A stretch of DNA of 39,482 nucleotides from Phoronis australis (taxonomy: Eukaryota > Phoronida > Phoronidae). The notes beneath the pieces were generated by a model. The model ran no database searches and was not told where the DNA came from. It worked only from the letters and a program-made list of their open reading frames with translations. The stretch lies in the NCBI GenBank assembly GCA_002633005.1, contig NMRA01000197.1:587476-626957 (forward strand), in the 5' to 3' direction. This document shows, one piece after another, positions 10,784 through 21,985 of the stretch (position 1 is the first letter of the stretch; each line of letters begins with the position of its first letter). A program made the position numbers and the translations under genes.

Positions 10784-12033
10784 TAAATAAAGATAAACAC
10801 TGTCACAGAAGGACATTTGCGGGAGATTGGCGAATTCGAGTACTATATGCTGATACGTAAAATCAAGCACTTCGTTGTTCATAACGTTCTGAAACGTTCG
10901 TCACCAACTATGGTGAAAATAACTTATCAATTATCATTAATAACGAATCCGTTTTTCTGGACTCGCAGCACCCGAGTTCTGTGTTTCTGGGCACTTCAGA
11001 GATCAAACCAATTTCAAACTTTGTCAAATGCATTATATATTTCACCAACTAGGCGTTTTTTGTCTTTTCCATTAAAATTCCTGGAACAAGACAAGAATAC
11101 GTTGCTATTTTGGACAATCATTTTAGAGTATTGCGCGTTTTTCTGAAGTTTACCAGTCGAAGACGTGCATGATGTGATGAGGTAGTGTTTTGCAATGAGC
11201 CAATGAACGACCGCGCTGACTTTCCATTGGTCATGATTCTGGCTAAACCAAAACATTAGCAGCTCATTACCATTAATTCTTCTCCGAAACGAGGGTTGAA
11301 CATAGTAAGGGATTGTTTTCATGCCAATTGCCAGCACCAAACGAAATCCATGCATCAAATTAGCAGGCTAAAAACAATTTTTCAATGTAGAAGTTTATAT
11401 TGTCAATGTATAATACGTGATATTGTTTTTGGCGATTTGTGTTTGTAACACAATAAGTGTTCCAACTATAAACGGAGATTCTCATTCAATCCACTTAAAT
11501 TCTGATTTAAGTTCAACACAACACGGAAGATGTAAGAATTTCTACATGCAACACTGTAGAATATCCACACCAAAACTTGTTGTAACTTGCATTTGACTGA
11601 CAATGACGTTGCCCTGTATTACGAACGATTATAAGAAACGCAATCAAATAGTAATCATGTACTTGAACCCTTCCCCGCTTTTTCAATAAAGAAGTCGAGC
11701 ATTGGCTTGAGAACACAATGCTGATGACACGCGGCTTCGTGCGTTTTCCGGTGAAGGCACAAAACGAATATGGTAGCTCTTTTGTAAAAAGGAAAGGAAC
11801 AGTGCCCAGTGCGCTTTTTGGGAACAGAAAACGTTGTTGTCTTTAGAGCGTTATCGGAAGTCTCTGTTTTTTAACAAGAGCAATAGACGACTTTGTTGAG
11901 GAGAAATGACCAGAAATTCAGTTTCGCTAGCTTGTTCAAAATTACAAACGGGAAACCAGTTTGAAGAACGTGCTGCGTACTAACGTGTTTACAAAACTTT
12001 GATAAATGCAACGAAGTGTGATAAGTTAGAAAG
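10784..12033. other. Possible intron; no gene recognised
   Basis: This would be intronic if the exon at 10710 is spliced downstream. Short ORFs at 10817-11146 (plus) and 11014-11358 (minus) lack motifs. Confidence 0.4.
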
Positions 12034-12272
12034 ATGATCGCAAGAGCTATTGCACATACTGCCAATTGAAATCTTCATCGCACCATAACTTTGATGGCCA
12101 TTGCAAAACACTTGATGGTTTATGTGGATCCAAGAGCTCTGAGACCGTAAACTGTACCCATGGCAACATGGTTATGTCCCAAGTGCTACTCAGCAGCCGT
12201 TGTATGAATGTAAAGCTACCACATAACTGGTTTATCAAGCTCAAACAAGGTTCCTGTTACCATCATCTATCA
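12034..12272 (+). CDS. Doubtful Cys-rich internal exon
   Basis: An open frame with seven Cys in about 75 residues, including CTYC, GHCKTLDGLCG and VNCTHG, ending at a good donor (ATCA|GTAAGC at 12273). An AG at 12032-12033 would give an exon start in phase 1, matching the donor of the exon at 10710-10782, but it lacks a pyrimidine tract. Spacing of the Cys suggests a small disulphide-rich extracellular domain, which I cannot name. The opposite strand is equally open from 12253 to 12060, with an acceptor (GGTAACAG) and a donor (GTATGT), so the coding strand is undecided. One of the two, or neither, may be real. Confidence 0.25.
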
Positions 12273-12633
12273 GTAAGCAATAAGAAACTAACATTCAGAG
12301 ACGATGAAGGTACATTGTAAGCAGAGCAATTGCTGTGGTTATAAAACCCTGTTCTATCCATGCAACGTAACTTTTGATTTTAAACAATTACCAGTATAAA
12401 TTTGATCTCCGCCTTTTCCTTATTAAGATGAGAAATAATGTTTGGTCTTGCAAAGAACTGGCAGTTCATTATGGTTCAGACTACATCAGGTGAATGAAAT
12501 GGTATGCTGTGATAAGTCAACCTATGCAGACTATCTCAAGTAGTTACAAATTGCGAACATTTTGTCCCATCAGCACGCCATCTTTTTGGTCACATCACGT
12601 GACCTAATGAATATAAGTCCGAAAAGATTTCTA

Positions 12634-12706
12634 CCCCCGACCGGGACTCGAGCCCAGGACCATCTGCTAATCATGCAGCCGCTCTAGCCACTGAGCCAAC
12701 GGGACC
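12634..12706 (-). repeat. tRNA-derived SINE head (tRNA-Ile-like)
   Basis: On the minus strand there is a tRNA-like fold. Box A is TGGCTCAGTGG and box B is GGCTCGAGTCC. The D stem is GCTC/GAGC, the anticodon stem has 4 of 5 pairs with loop ATGATTA (anticodon GAT, Ile), and the T stem is CTGGG/CCCGG. The acceptor stem has at least three mismatches and box B has a C for the usual T, so this is a SINE head or tRNA pseudogene rather than a working tRNA. The flank at 12560-12630 may be the SINE body. Confidence 0.6.
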
Positions 12707-13101
12707 ACTGGTCAGACACATAAATCCAATCAGACTTAGTAGTGGGCATCTTACCCTTGATCTCCGGTGTGGGTATAAATTTTCAAGCCCAAAATTCACA
12801 CCTATTTTATCAAGGAACAATCCGAGACCAATTTCATACTAATAATACGTGGTCTAAGAGAAAAAGTTGGTTTTCGTGACAGAAGGCATGTTTATATCTA
12901 CTCTAAAATCCAAAAGAGCATAAAATCTTTACAAGAGCAGACACAAACCTTTGATGCAGATTGTGAGGATGCATGTGACAAAGAAGATAAGGATAAGGGT
13001 GGACAACAGCTCTAAATCCCTGCAATATTTCAATAGCGAAATTTGTAAGAAGACATGCAGTTAAAATTCCATTCTGAGGCCTCCATACTGAAAACTCAGT
13101 C

Positions 13102-13103
<2 letters not shown>

Positions 13104-13164
<61 letters not shown>

Positions 13165-13203
13165 TATATATATATATGAAACTGAATGGCATTGAACTTC
13201 TCC

Positions 13204-13247
<44 letters not shown>
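13104..13247. repeat. Twin (TA)n microsatellites
   Basis: Two long TA tracts (about 13105-13178 and 13206-13247), each entered by CCTGTATA and left by TATATGAAACT. The duplicated flanks show that one tract with its borders was duplicated in tandem. Apparent ORFs of Tyr-Ile repeats here are artefacts. The tracts lie immediately upstream of locus A. Confidence 0.9.
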
Positions 13248-13251
<4 letters not shown>

Positions 13252-13254
13252 CTT

Positions 13255-14815
13255 TCGATGGGACCCTGTGGCGACGAAACATGGCCCCGAGTTTCACTTC
13301 CCGTGCAGTTTTCCAGCTGCCTCTCACACACGCGCATTTAATGTTTACTTCAGAGGGGAAATTTCAGCCTACGCAAATACCAGAAGCAGAATGATTGGTC
13401 TCCGGACATTACCGTATTTGACGATGTTTTGGCCTCATTCTGAGAATCTCCAGCAGGTTAATCCTTAAGATGTGTCACCCACAAGTTCATAGTTGTGCAG
13501 CTGCAAAGCCTGACCAAGAGCAAAACATCACAACTCACCCTTTCTTTGAAAGTCAGAAGCTATAAGCGTACATGGTTCTCGGTCTTTTTGTCGAGCTTCA
13601 ATGGTTGCCAGCCGTTCGCGCGGAACCAAAACTTTGTACCCAGCTTTGCCCGAGGTAGCTTGGATCCCAAAACCTTTCGCTCATTACTTGAAATTACCTC
13701 CATAAGCAACTGAATCGAGCACAATGCGGAAAATTTATTAAAAACAACGGCGTGTTGCGATAACTGTGTATACTCCTATAATAGTACCACCCACACACAC
13801 AGTTATGATAGAATAAGTCACTTCAGGAACGAGTTGTTACTGTACTATTCACCAGTTACCCGAAGTTTTCAGTATCATACGCGTCCGTAAAGGGCTCGAA
13901 TAATCGAGCCGCCTTGATATTGCACTGCCCCGGTGGCGGTCACAATTTCAATCTAAAGAACCTGGAAATCACGGAAGAGTTTACAGATTTCAAACAAGCT
14001 CAATTCCGGTAGCAGAGTGAATATGGCTTGTGCCTCTGAGCTTGTAACACCAACAGTAAAGACTTCTTGCCTGTAGGTGTAAGTGTTCACCAGTTCTAAC
14101 TATTCTTCTCACGCGCGCTGTATCCAGTTTCGTGCTGGCTGTTATCCAAACTTCCTAACAGTTTAGCAAGGGAACATGATGGAAAATGAAACAAAAGTCT
14201 ACCATTTCTGCCAATACTTCTTACAAATACAAATTGTAAAACTCAATTCGTAACTGATGCAATAATTTTTTACAGCAAGAGCAATAGCGGTAGTGCCATT
14301 GTCGCCGCTGCAGCGGAAAGCCTACCCATCGCCGCCGCCGCCGACACCGTACCTTTCGCCGCCGACAATGTACCCGTCGCCGGACCCGCCGACACAAGAC
14401 CCGTCGCCGCCGCCACCGACGCACCCGCCGCCGACGAAGCTACCACAGTTCCGACCCCGTCGCCTCCACCACCAGCGCCATCTGCACCACCAGCGCCATC
14501 TGCACCACCAGCGCCGCTAGAGTTGACACCGTCGCCTCCACCTCCACCAGCACGATAACCATCATGACCATAATAATGTTTTTCTTAGGTCAGCCATTGT
14601 CTACATTGTCACCTCTGCTTTGTCAACTAAGCTGTAAGCTGCAAGATCATGTCTAATCTACATGTAGCTAATAAAAAAGCACCAAGATTACATCTAAGGA
14701 AGTAATTAGTATTGGGTACAATCACAGACTCCCTTTTTTCGACTTTTCGGTTTTCCACTGGTGAAAACTCAGGTCACTCGAGCGTGCTGTCTTGAGCGAC
14801 TGAAAAAGGCCTCCC
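13255..14815 (+). repeat. Paralogous locus A (partner at 33.4-34.7 kb)
   Basis: Collinear and clearly homologous with 33395-34710 over about 1.4 kb. Shared landmarks are ATGGTTGGTCT/ATGATTGGTCT with GGACATTACC/GAACATTACC, CAAGAGCAAAACATCA/CAAGAACAAAACATCA, ATGGTTCTC, the CTTCTCACG-GCGCTGTA block, the low-complexity exon-like segment, and TCTACATTGTCA followed by GTAATTAGTATTGG. A 21-bp gap in A relative to B removes the TATA-like sequence present in B. A keeps an AATAAA at 14669. Moderate divergence with indels indicates an old duplication. Confidence 0.7.
14276..14520 (+). CDS. Candidate terminal exon, Pro/Tyr-rich, locus A
   Basis: Starts after a strong acceptor (AATAATTTTTTACAG). In phase 1, the phase of the donor at 10783, the frame reads through repeats such as YPSPPPPTPYLSPPTMYPSP and ends at TAG 14518. 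The first two thirds match the Pro frame of locus B, supporting this frame. The last third is Arg/His/Gln-rich because of an apparent 1-bp shift near 14455-14462 in a C-rich run, either a mutation or a base-call error. The 18-bp unit with CACCAGCGCCATCTG is repeated in tandem at 14470-14515. Alternatives are an Ala/Thr frame on the same strand (92 codons, open from 14277) and a Gly-rich frame on the minus strand. Such proteins would be structural or cell-surface proteins; no family is assigned. Confidence 0.3.
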
Positions 14816-17372
14816 CCAGTGTGGGGCTGGCTGAGACCAACGAAGATCTACGAGTTGACCTGTCACGGAGTATAATGTTGTAAATGCTGATGTTTTCTGT
14901 GTGTACCTTGAGAGCCTCACACAGTGCTGGTTATAATGTGCTGGTAGCCAGTCTGAGTGCTGAAGACCAAAATACTATGGAATGGACAAACGGAAGAATT
15001 TGGACGTAGGTGTAAACGGTAATGACCTGATATAACGTGCCCGAATTTTTAGAACCAGTTTTCTCGACTGAATAACGGCCATAAACTGGTTCTCAAAATA
15101 ACGGGGACGTTTTTTCACATTATTTGTCCATTTACATTCCAAATTCATGATAATATTAACATGAATATCATGAGCAACTCCACGATAAAATCCAAAATTC
15201 TCTCAAGGGGTCATCTTTCAGATTCAGCTTGAGCTTTGTGTATGTGATCGTGGTGTGGCTCTGACACAAAAATCACCAACTTTGCACTTATTGACCTCTT
15301 AGTTTCTTAATTATAGTCCTTCAGAGGGACACGTTTTTGCATACCGAAAACAACAATTTTCCAATATGAAAAGAGGTAGATTGTATAAAATGAGAGAAAA
15401 CACATAATGAAATTAGGAAGTGGGACATGAGGACCACCAAATGAAAGTAATACTAATAATTTCGCTTCATTCAACAAGTAACAGGGGAGATAAATTCCGA
15501 AGCACTTTTTTGCAATGTTTAAAGTGGGTGGCACTCAAGTGCTTCTACAAGCCAATTTGCGGGGGGGATGAACATTGAAACAAACGTTTGTGCATAGATC
15601 TTGAATGTGTGAACAAATTTAAAAAATCTTTCGAATGGGCTATTTTGTTTTTTGTTCTAAAAATGCCCCAATGTTGTGTATTTTACAGTGTTTAAACGAA
15701 TGTTTTGCCACGTCATTAAATTTAAAATGGTTTCAAGAAGAAATCATGAACGACAATTAATGTTTTAGGGACCATAATGCTGTCTGACACATCAATATTA
15801 TCATTTCACCTATTGAGCTATTATAACTGACCGTGGGTCAGCGGTTACGCAGGCACAAGTGACGACATATTTGCCTGATGCCAATACATTAAACGGTTGA
15901 TGTCATAAGAGACAATTTTTAGGCTGACATGAAGAATGCATGTGTTTTTTAATGACATATTCCGATTTATGGATTTTGTCAAGGTAATTTATCTTTATTT
16001 CTAAGCAATTCCCATAAAATTAAGGGTTCGAGAGTGTATGCAGAGGTCGAACCGAATTTTACTTTTTCACTTTGAAGACAAAAGCCTACATCATAGGAAA
16101 GGCATCGAAGTTTGAAATACAAAAATGAAAAAGTAGCAAAACCGCATGGTGCATTCAAAAGTTATCGCTATTTATGTGTCAAATTTTGACTCACTATTTT
16201 GATCGAGCCGGCCATCTTCCCATGTCAGCGGCATAGGTTACGAGTTTTTAAAAGTGCTTAAACATTATTTTCACAAATATCCTTAATCACCAATCTGCAA
16301 AATCCAAGAGTGTACATCAAAATATTTAATTGCGCAGGTGTAATTTATTGAGGTTTTAAAGTGCCCACAATTCGCGTTGGCCTATAGAGCCACTATTCGG
16401 AACTGACGGGCATGTTCAACCGGTGAAGATTTAACTATAATACATTTTTAGACTCGCTACTGCAAAGACAGCAGTTTTGTACAATTTTCCAGTGCTTGTG
16501 CCATAGCTATTATGTATATTCTACTTAATTTAATGTGGATTACCCCTTCAATAGATCTTGCATCCTGCTAAATATACGGTTGAATTTGTGTGTGTGTGGG
16601 GGGGGGGGGACAAAAACGACGCTAGAGTGCAGCATGTGAATCAAAAGTCATTCTCAAGTACAATAGTAGACATAAAACAAAATATCGTAACTGAATATTA
16701 TAAAATCAGATTAATATTGAAACGTCGTTCTCAAACATGTACATGCCACCGCTTTGATGGAAACGTTTTAGCCAAATTTCATGAAAGTTTACAACCGAAG
16801 TCAAGTTATAGAAACTGTCACCAGGGTGCCAGCAGTATTCGAAATATCTAAACATTGACATTGACTGATTTGATCACCATGGAAACATATTTTCAAAAAT
16901 TAATGAAGTCGCTTTATGAGGTTTATGAGATACAGTTGCAAACTGCCCGTAGTCAGACACTGCAAAATACGTGATGGTATGTCTCTTCTATCGGCAAATG
17001 CTTGAAAATAAACTGGCCCCCAGAGCACCTCAAAAATGGCTAAAAGCCAATTACTTAAAATTGGGCAAAATTTATTAAATTTTGGCACTCCAGTGAAGGT
17101 TAACTGAAACCCCTTTGAGTCTAATGATAAAGAGGTTCAATGTCTACATAAACATCATAAAGTTTTTTTCTTTCCTGTTCTTTTAAGCCGTTTTAAAACA
17201 ATTTCACTAACTGAGCCCTTTTGAACCAAAAATGGGCTAGTTTGGGCCAAAATATTCGTGTTGCTCTAACTTAAAAAACCATGGTCCAAAATTTTTTATA
17301 AACATTTTAAACATATCTCACTAGTATGTATGTACACACAATCGGTGACTCTATAGAGTCGACCTTTACATG
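14816..17372. other. No gene recognised
   Basis: AT-rich DNA without supported ORFs. A short TG run and G9 tract lie at 16588-16609. Confidence 0.5.
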
Positions 17373-17431
17373 CTCACGTGGAATCACCCCAGCCATCCCG
17401 CGATCGAGTACGCCCGGAAGGCGATCGAAGA
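17373..17431 (-). repeat. Short dispersed repeat, copy 1
   Basis: On the minus strand, TTCGATCGCCTTCCGGGCGT and the following bases match 19293-19340 on plus for about 47 bp. It abuts the broken 3' end of the LINE relic at 17430, and may mark an insertion or rearrangement joint. Confidence 0.5.
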
Positions 17432-18130
17432 TTTCTTCTAAGGTCTTCAAGAACAGGGCATCGACACATGAAGTGAGGCTCATCTTCAATTTGACCCAGA
17501 CTGTATGTACCGCATATTCTCTCACTTCTGGGAATACCCATATATCTCCCTTTCTCTATATTAAGTGAGTGACCTGAACATCGAAATTGCGCAAGTATTT
17601 TTAACGAATAAGCGCTTAAAATTCACATATTGCTCGCTAAAAAGATTATGTTTAATAACACTATAAAATTCATATTTATTTGAGCTACCTATTTCCAGTT
17701 GCCATTCCTGTACGACACAATCCAGAAATCTCGGCTTGAATATCATAATAAATTCAGCACTATTGCCTAGGCCAAATAAACGCACTTTTCCATAACCGTA
17801 CCTATACAAAATTTCTTTGACACGGTGTGCCCCGCCCAGTTACAATTACGTTTTCACTTTGTTCCCTAAGCATGCTATAGCACTTCAGTGGGTACCTATG
17901 TTCTTCCATATCAAGTAATTTCGTACAACAGATTATTGGTTTACCCATCTATTTTATATTTAACAATTGTCTTCCACATTCACCGCGAGCCATAGCATTT
18001 GGCGTTTTAATACTCAATGTCAGAACATATTTACAGAAATCATGAGCTTTTTCAGTAGATTCACTCATTGATGTTCCCCATATTTCTGCACCATATGTTC
18101 ATATGGGCATTATCACAAAGTCAAAGAATT
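17432..18130 (-). pseudogene. LINE ORF2 C-terminal region, decayed copy 1
   Basis: The minus strand shows, in order and over several frames, the C-terminal part of a non-LTR retrotransposon polyprotein. A post-RT segment with YGAEIWG and FCKYVLTLNAK-like blocks comes first (18110-17980). Next is GKVRLFGLGNSAEF with QEWQLEIGSSNKYEFYSVIK (17805-17650), then an SLNIEKGRYMGIPRSERIC-like block leading into the terminal zinc-binding segment with FMCRCPVLEDLRRN. Multiple frameshifts and stops make it non-functional. It aligns with 37613-38110 from about 17435 to 17850 and extends further upstream. The order fits RTE/CR1-like elements of animals. Reverse transcriptase catalytic motifs are absent. Confidence 0.7.
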
Positions 18131-18264
18131 TAAAGTGCACTCCATGGGAAATACAGTTAAATTTAGACAGAGTGCCGATAATAAGCTCACTGCTTTTCGA
18201 GCTTGGCTAGAAAGTACTCTACAGCACTCTGTCCATCTAAATCCGCAGAAGAATGTGTTCATTC

Positions 18265-18490
18265 ATGACGTTTCTGTTTGCTATGCCTGTAGAAGGAAGC
18301 ATACTGTTTGCATGTCATGCCAAATTCACCACAAAAAGGAGTGTCTTCGTGCTGTGACACAGTGTCGTTTCAGGCTTACTCTTTCCGTGAAGCACTGATC
18401 ACAGATAGGACACGGAATCGACTTGGTTTCTAAGCACGATGCTTCATTATATTGGTAAAAAAAAAACTCTTGACGCATGCAACGCATCAA
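18265..18490 (-). pseudogene. C2H2 zinc-finger gene fragment
   Basis: The minus strand holds remnants of three consecutive C2H2 fingers. Finger 1 (18486-18434) has CVACVKSFFFTNIMKH, with 11 instead of 12 residues before the first His. Finger 2 (18412-18345) has CPICDQCFTERVSLKRH, C-x2-C-x12-H. Finger 3 (18340-18265), in another frame, has a Cys pair in which the second Cys is Phe (CGEF), then x12, then H-x5-H, and ends at TGA. An in-frame stop lies just before finger 1 and a frameshift separates fingers 2 and 3. It is a decayed C-terminal end of a zinc-finger protein gene, next to the LINE relic on the same strand. DNA binding would be the ancestral role; nothing functional is expected now. 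Confidence 0.55.
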
Positions 18491-18945
18491 TCACAGGGCT
18501 GATAAAGGTCTTGCTTGTTGTAGTGTCACTGTTTTATTGCCATATGGTCAGGTCGATTTTTTAGTTCCTGAACGAGGCTCCACAACATACACACACACTT
18601 CATTGTGACATGCAGCAGTTGTACTACTATTTTTTGAAGATGTGGACGTTGACACCATGAATGACTTGTGGTGTGGCTATACAATTCAACTGAAAAATAT
18701 CAAACGGATTCAGTTAAGCCCTGTGTTTTTTAGGCTAGATCTTACTTAGAAATCATAAATAAACGATGAAATGTAATTAATAATCAACCCATCAACTAAT
18801 TCAGCCTCCGTATTATTGTAAAATTATTGACATACTGCCGTAACTTGAACAACTATTCAGGCCAATGCAGAGAGAAAAAATGTGCGTTCACGATCGCCAT
18901 AGAGAATTAACGACTTAGTTCCTGATCGCCGTCTCACAAAGGCCT
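18491..18945. other. No gene recognised
   Basis: AT-rich DNA between the zinc-finger relic and the segmental duplication; nothing supported. Confidence 0.5.
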
Positions 18946-19226
18946 TCTTGTATTGGTAAATATCACAATTTTTTCACAAAGGTGTCACCACGGACGGTTA
19001 AACTACAAACGTCACACGTCTCTTCTTAAGAACCATGGAATTACTAATAACAAGTAGAAATTGTCGATTTCACTAGGCGCAAAGGATTTTACCGAAAGCC
19101 ATTGCTTTCTGAGCTCTTTATTTTGAAAAATAAGCAAAAGCCAAGTATTATGTCAGATCCACAACCAAGGTTACACTCTGACGCTTTTCTGTGTGTAGCA
19201 TTCGTACCAAAATGGCCTCTATTTAA

Positions 19227-19649
19227 GCACAAAGTGACACTCAAACTCACCGGGTACGTCACTGTCGTCTGCCATTTTTGGTGCAAGGTCTCGTTCTCGA
19301 TCGCTTTCCGGGCGTTTTCGATCGCGGGTTGGCCGGGATGGCTAATGAAAAACGAGTCTTTTTATCATATTAATAGGCTGAGGACAGGAGTTCTTTATCG
19401 GCGTTCGTGGGACAAAAAGAGGGTCCCACGTGACCAGAATGTCTACAATTTGGACCGTTGTTTGCGTGCCTGCTGCAACTACGCGCACAAACGGGCGTTG
19501 TGTTTCGTACGACAAAGTTCACCGGAGGTTAGAAACTAGGGAACTTTTGTTCTGCAAATTCTGCACCCAGGATCCACTGAGCTATGTGTAAAGGTTAGAA
19601 CCGACTTTTTGTCTCAAAATTACCGAGCTGACTAATAAGACAAAAGACN

Positions 19650-19693
<44 letters not shown>

Positions 19694-19727
19694 TAGGCTA
19701 CTGGAGTGGTGATACTTTATAAAAGCT
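19227..19727 (+). repeat. About 500-bp segment present only in copy 1
   Basis: Flanked by CTCTATTTAAGC on the left and AAAAGCTGTTTATTGC on the right; copy 2 reads straight from CTCTATTTAAGC into TGTTTATTGC. Its right half matches the old copy at 738-905 and 1859-1900. The segment is therefore ancestral, and copy 2 lost it by deletion across a short AAGC microhomology. Confidence 0.6.
19649..19690. repeat. (CA)n microsatellite next to an ambiguous base
   Basis: About 20 CA units following an N at 19649. A shorter CA run occurs at the same place in the old family copy at 1859. Confidence 0.95.
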
Positions 19728-21453
19728 GTTTATTGCTAAATAAGGAACTATACAATTTAGGAAGAAAACAAACGAACGTAGAAGCCCAATCACACACAAC
19801 TCACATTTTGTCAGCACCGTCATTGAAAGAAAATATAACGGACTCACTAGAGTTATTACAGGCTTTTGGCTGCCGACGCACACTTAAGTGGAGACGAGTC
19901 CTTGCTTCACGTGAAAAAGCAAAGGGGTTTTGTAGCATTCCCTACTCCTAAGCACTACTTATGATAACTGCAACTTAATTATGCAACATAATTTTTATTA
20001 GTTAATTCACAGCGAAAAAATCCCGACATAGAAAGATAGGACCAAAACCTTCAATTTTACAGTTTCTTCCCAAAATTAGCACCTGCAGGGAAGAACAAAT
20101 CTGACTACAGATTCAGATTGCTCGTTCTTTCTAAATTCTAAAGATTCCAAAGTAGGGAAAACATAAAAGAAGCAGGGGTGAAAAAGGTGGCTACCGGGGT
20201 ATTCCCCTACCTCTTTGCTATGTCATATGCCTCCGAACAGTCCAGATACTCCTATGCCTTTCACCTATAACCTTGCTTCTGAATCATACAGACAATACAT
20301 ATGTTATATGTCCGAAAGCGGATATTTAAAACAGAGAAGAAGGCGTTCACGACTAGCGTGCAACTCATTCATGAAAGGAAACCAACGTTGACTCCCTAAC
20401 AGGTCGAGATTGGGCAACTCGACCGGTTTGCACACTACAGAATCTGCCGGCTAAGATCAAAGACAACATGCTGTTGGGGTTAATTAAATCGCCGCAGGCT
20501 TCTAATGTTTTCATTCTCTAGACCATTACAAACACATTAGGGATGACAATACTATTTTTAAATTTTTGTTTTAAAGCTTTAAGTAGCACATTTAAATAGT
20601 TCGAAAACTGGGCAAGGAATGTCACTTTTACATACTCAAACGTTTGTTTAATGTTGCCACAACATATTCCTCATTAAATCTGCCGGGTGTGCAACATATT
20701 TGGGCCATTTACCAAAACACCAGGCAGCAGTTTGAGGTAAGCCAAGTATCATCGTACAATTTTTGGCAGGATGACTAATATTTCGCATGCTATGCCCAAA
20801 AACGAAAATATGCAGCAAATATTCTGACCATGATTAACTTTTAATGAATCTTCAAACATTTTGGAAAGTATTGGTTCATTACGAAAGCCAATTCTAGCGT
20901 GTAATATCTTAGCAATAGCAGCACAAACGCTTGCGCAAATGTCGTTCACTTCGTGCATCAATTTCCGTCAACGTTTCGTTTGTTTTGGAAAGATGCACAA
21001 AGGCACGTGAGCAAGTTTTGAAACGCCATAATTGCCTTAGTGATGAGTAAAAAACAGACCTTCATCATTTTGCTCGTCTCATGTGACTCGATTTTCAAAA
21101 AGAATAAAACGAGAGACTAGAACCAGCTGTGCTTTTAAACCATATATAGAATTTGTTTTTTAATGCATGTACAAGCGTAAAAAGAAATTATGTTCATTTT
21201 CTTAGTTGGTTAGAAATTAGCAAAAAGAATGTATTTCATGCATTTAATTTTTGAGCACTTTATCCGTGAAAATAATGGTTTAGTACAATATGCTTCACCC
21301 GATGGGAAATTTCTTTGCAATGATGAGAATTCATTCTGGAAAGCACTGTTAGTAGTTTTTCGCGTAATAACATAGGTATTAATTATTTGCATTTTTTATG
21401 AAATATTTTCCCAATTTATAATATACGGGGACGTGTAGATTTGTTCTAACGTG

Positions 21454-21659
21454 NNNNNNNNNNNNNNNNNNNNNNNNNNNNNNNNNNNNNNNNNNNNNNN
21501 NNNNNNNNNNNNNNNNNNNNNNNNNNNNNNNNNNNNNNNNNNNNNNNNNNNNNNNNNNNNNNNNNNNNNNNNNNNNNNNNNNNNNNNNNNNNNNNNNNNN
21601 NNNNNNNNNNNNNNNNNNNNNNNNNNNNNNNNNNNNNNNNNNNNNNNNNNNNNNNNNNN
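21454..21659. other. Assembly gap
   Basis: 206 consecutive N. Copy 1 of the segmental duplication stops at its left edge at a position that is internal to copy 2, so the gap hides the junction. Confidence 1.
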
Positions 21660-21660
21660 A

Positions 21661-21852
21661 TTCGCACGGTAAAGTCAACGCAAAACCAAGTGGCGGTAAA
21701 CGCTTGCCTCCTAAAACGTCACTTCCGGAGTAGCGGACGAGTAATTTATAAAATTACGAAAAGCTGTAATTAAGTGGAAAATATGTCTAGGATAACCAAC
21801 CAACTTTATTTTAGCTCAAAATGACATGGAAAAAGGTTGCCTTTGCCTTTAA
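21661..21852. mobile_element. One end of a second foldback/THAP-family element
   Basis: Close match to the right arm of the element at 4301-5086, from GCTTGCCTCC(T/C)AAAACGTCACTTCCGGAGTAG to the tip GGAAAAAGGTTGCC followed by CCTTTAA. It ends at TTAA (21849-21852) as the first element does. The other end and any THAP fragment would lie in or beyond the gap. Confidence 0.75.
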
Positions 21853-21985
21853 TATATGGTTAAAACCGAGCTGAGGAGCTAGAAACCTTGCTCAAGGGTT
21901 TAGCAGTGTGACTCAGTGGGACTCGAACCCACGACCTCGAGTAAAGAAAGTAGGCACTTATCAACCAGGCCACACTGCCTCCTCA
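21853..21985 (-). repeat. tRNA-derived SINE
   Basis: On the minus strand the tRNA-like head (21979-21909) has box B GGTTCGAGTCC, a perfect T stem GTGGG/CCCAC and a box A-like TGGCCTGGTTG. The acceptor ends do not pair, so it is not a working tRNA. The body continues with CCCTTGAGCAAGG, a motif shared with many tRNA-derived SINEs. It ends exactly between the transposon tip and the start of duplication copy 2. Confidence 0.65.

Larger units (their letters stand above)
18946..21453 (+). repeat. Segmental duplication, copy 1
   Basis: Matches copy 2 (21986-24029) at high identity from CTTGTATTGGTAAAT to TTTGTTCTAACGTG, where the gap begins. Differences are scattered substitutions, small indels and one large one: copy 1 has about 500 extra bases (about 19227-19727), including the (CA)n. 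A shared 70-codon minus-strand ORF (20749-20961 here) differs between copies mainly by amino-acid-changing substitutions, which argues against selection on it. No recognisable gene is inside. The right boundary is hidden by the gap. Confidence 0.85.

Noticed and set aside
12634-12706. Functional tRNA-Ile gene
   Set aside because: The acceptor stem has several mismatches, one anticodon-stem pair is lost, and box B is altered. It is better read as a SINE head or pseudogene.
12903-13394. ORFs with long Tyr-Ile runs
   Set aside because: They are translations of the (TA)n microsatellites.
21909-21979. Functional tRNA gene
   Set aside because: Only the T arm is intact. The acceptor ends do not pair, and a SINE-like body follows.
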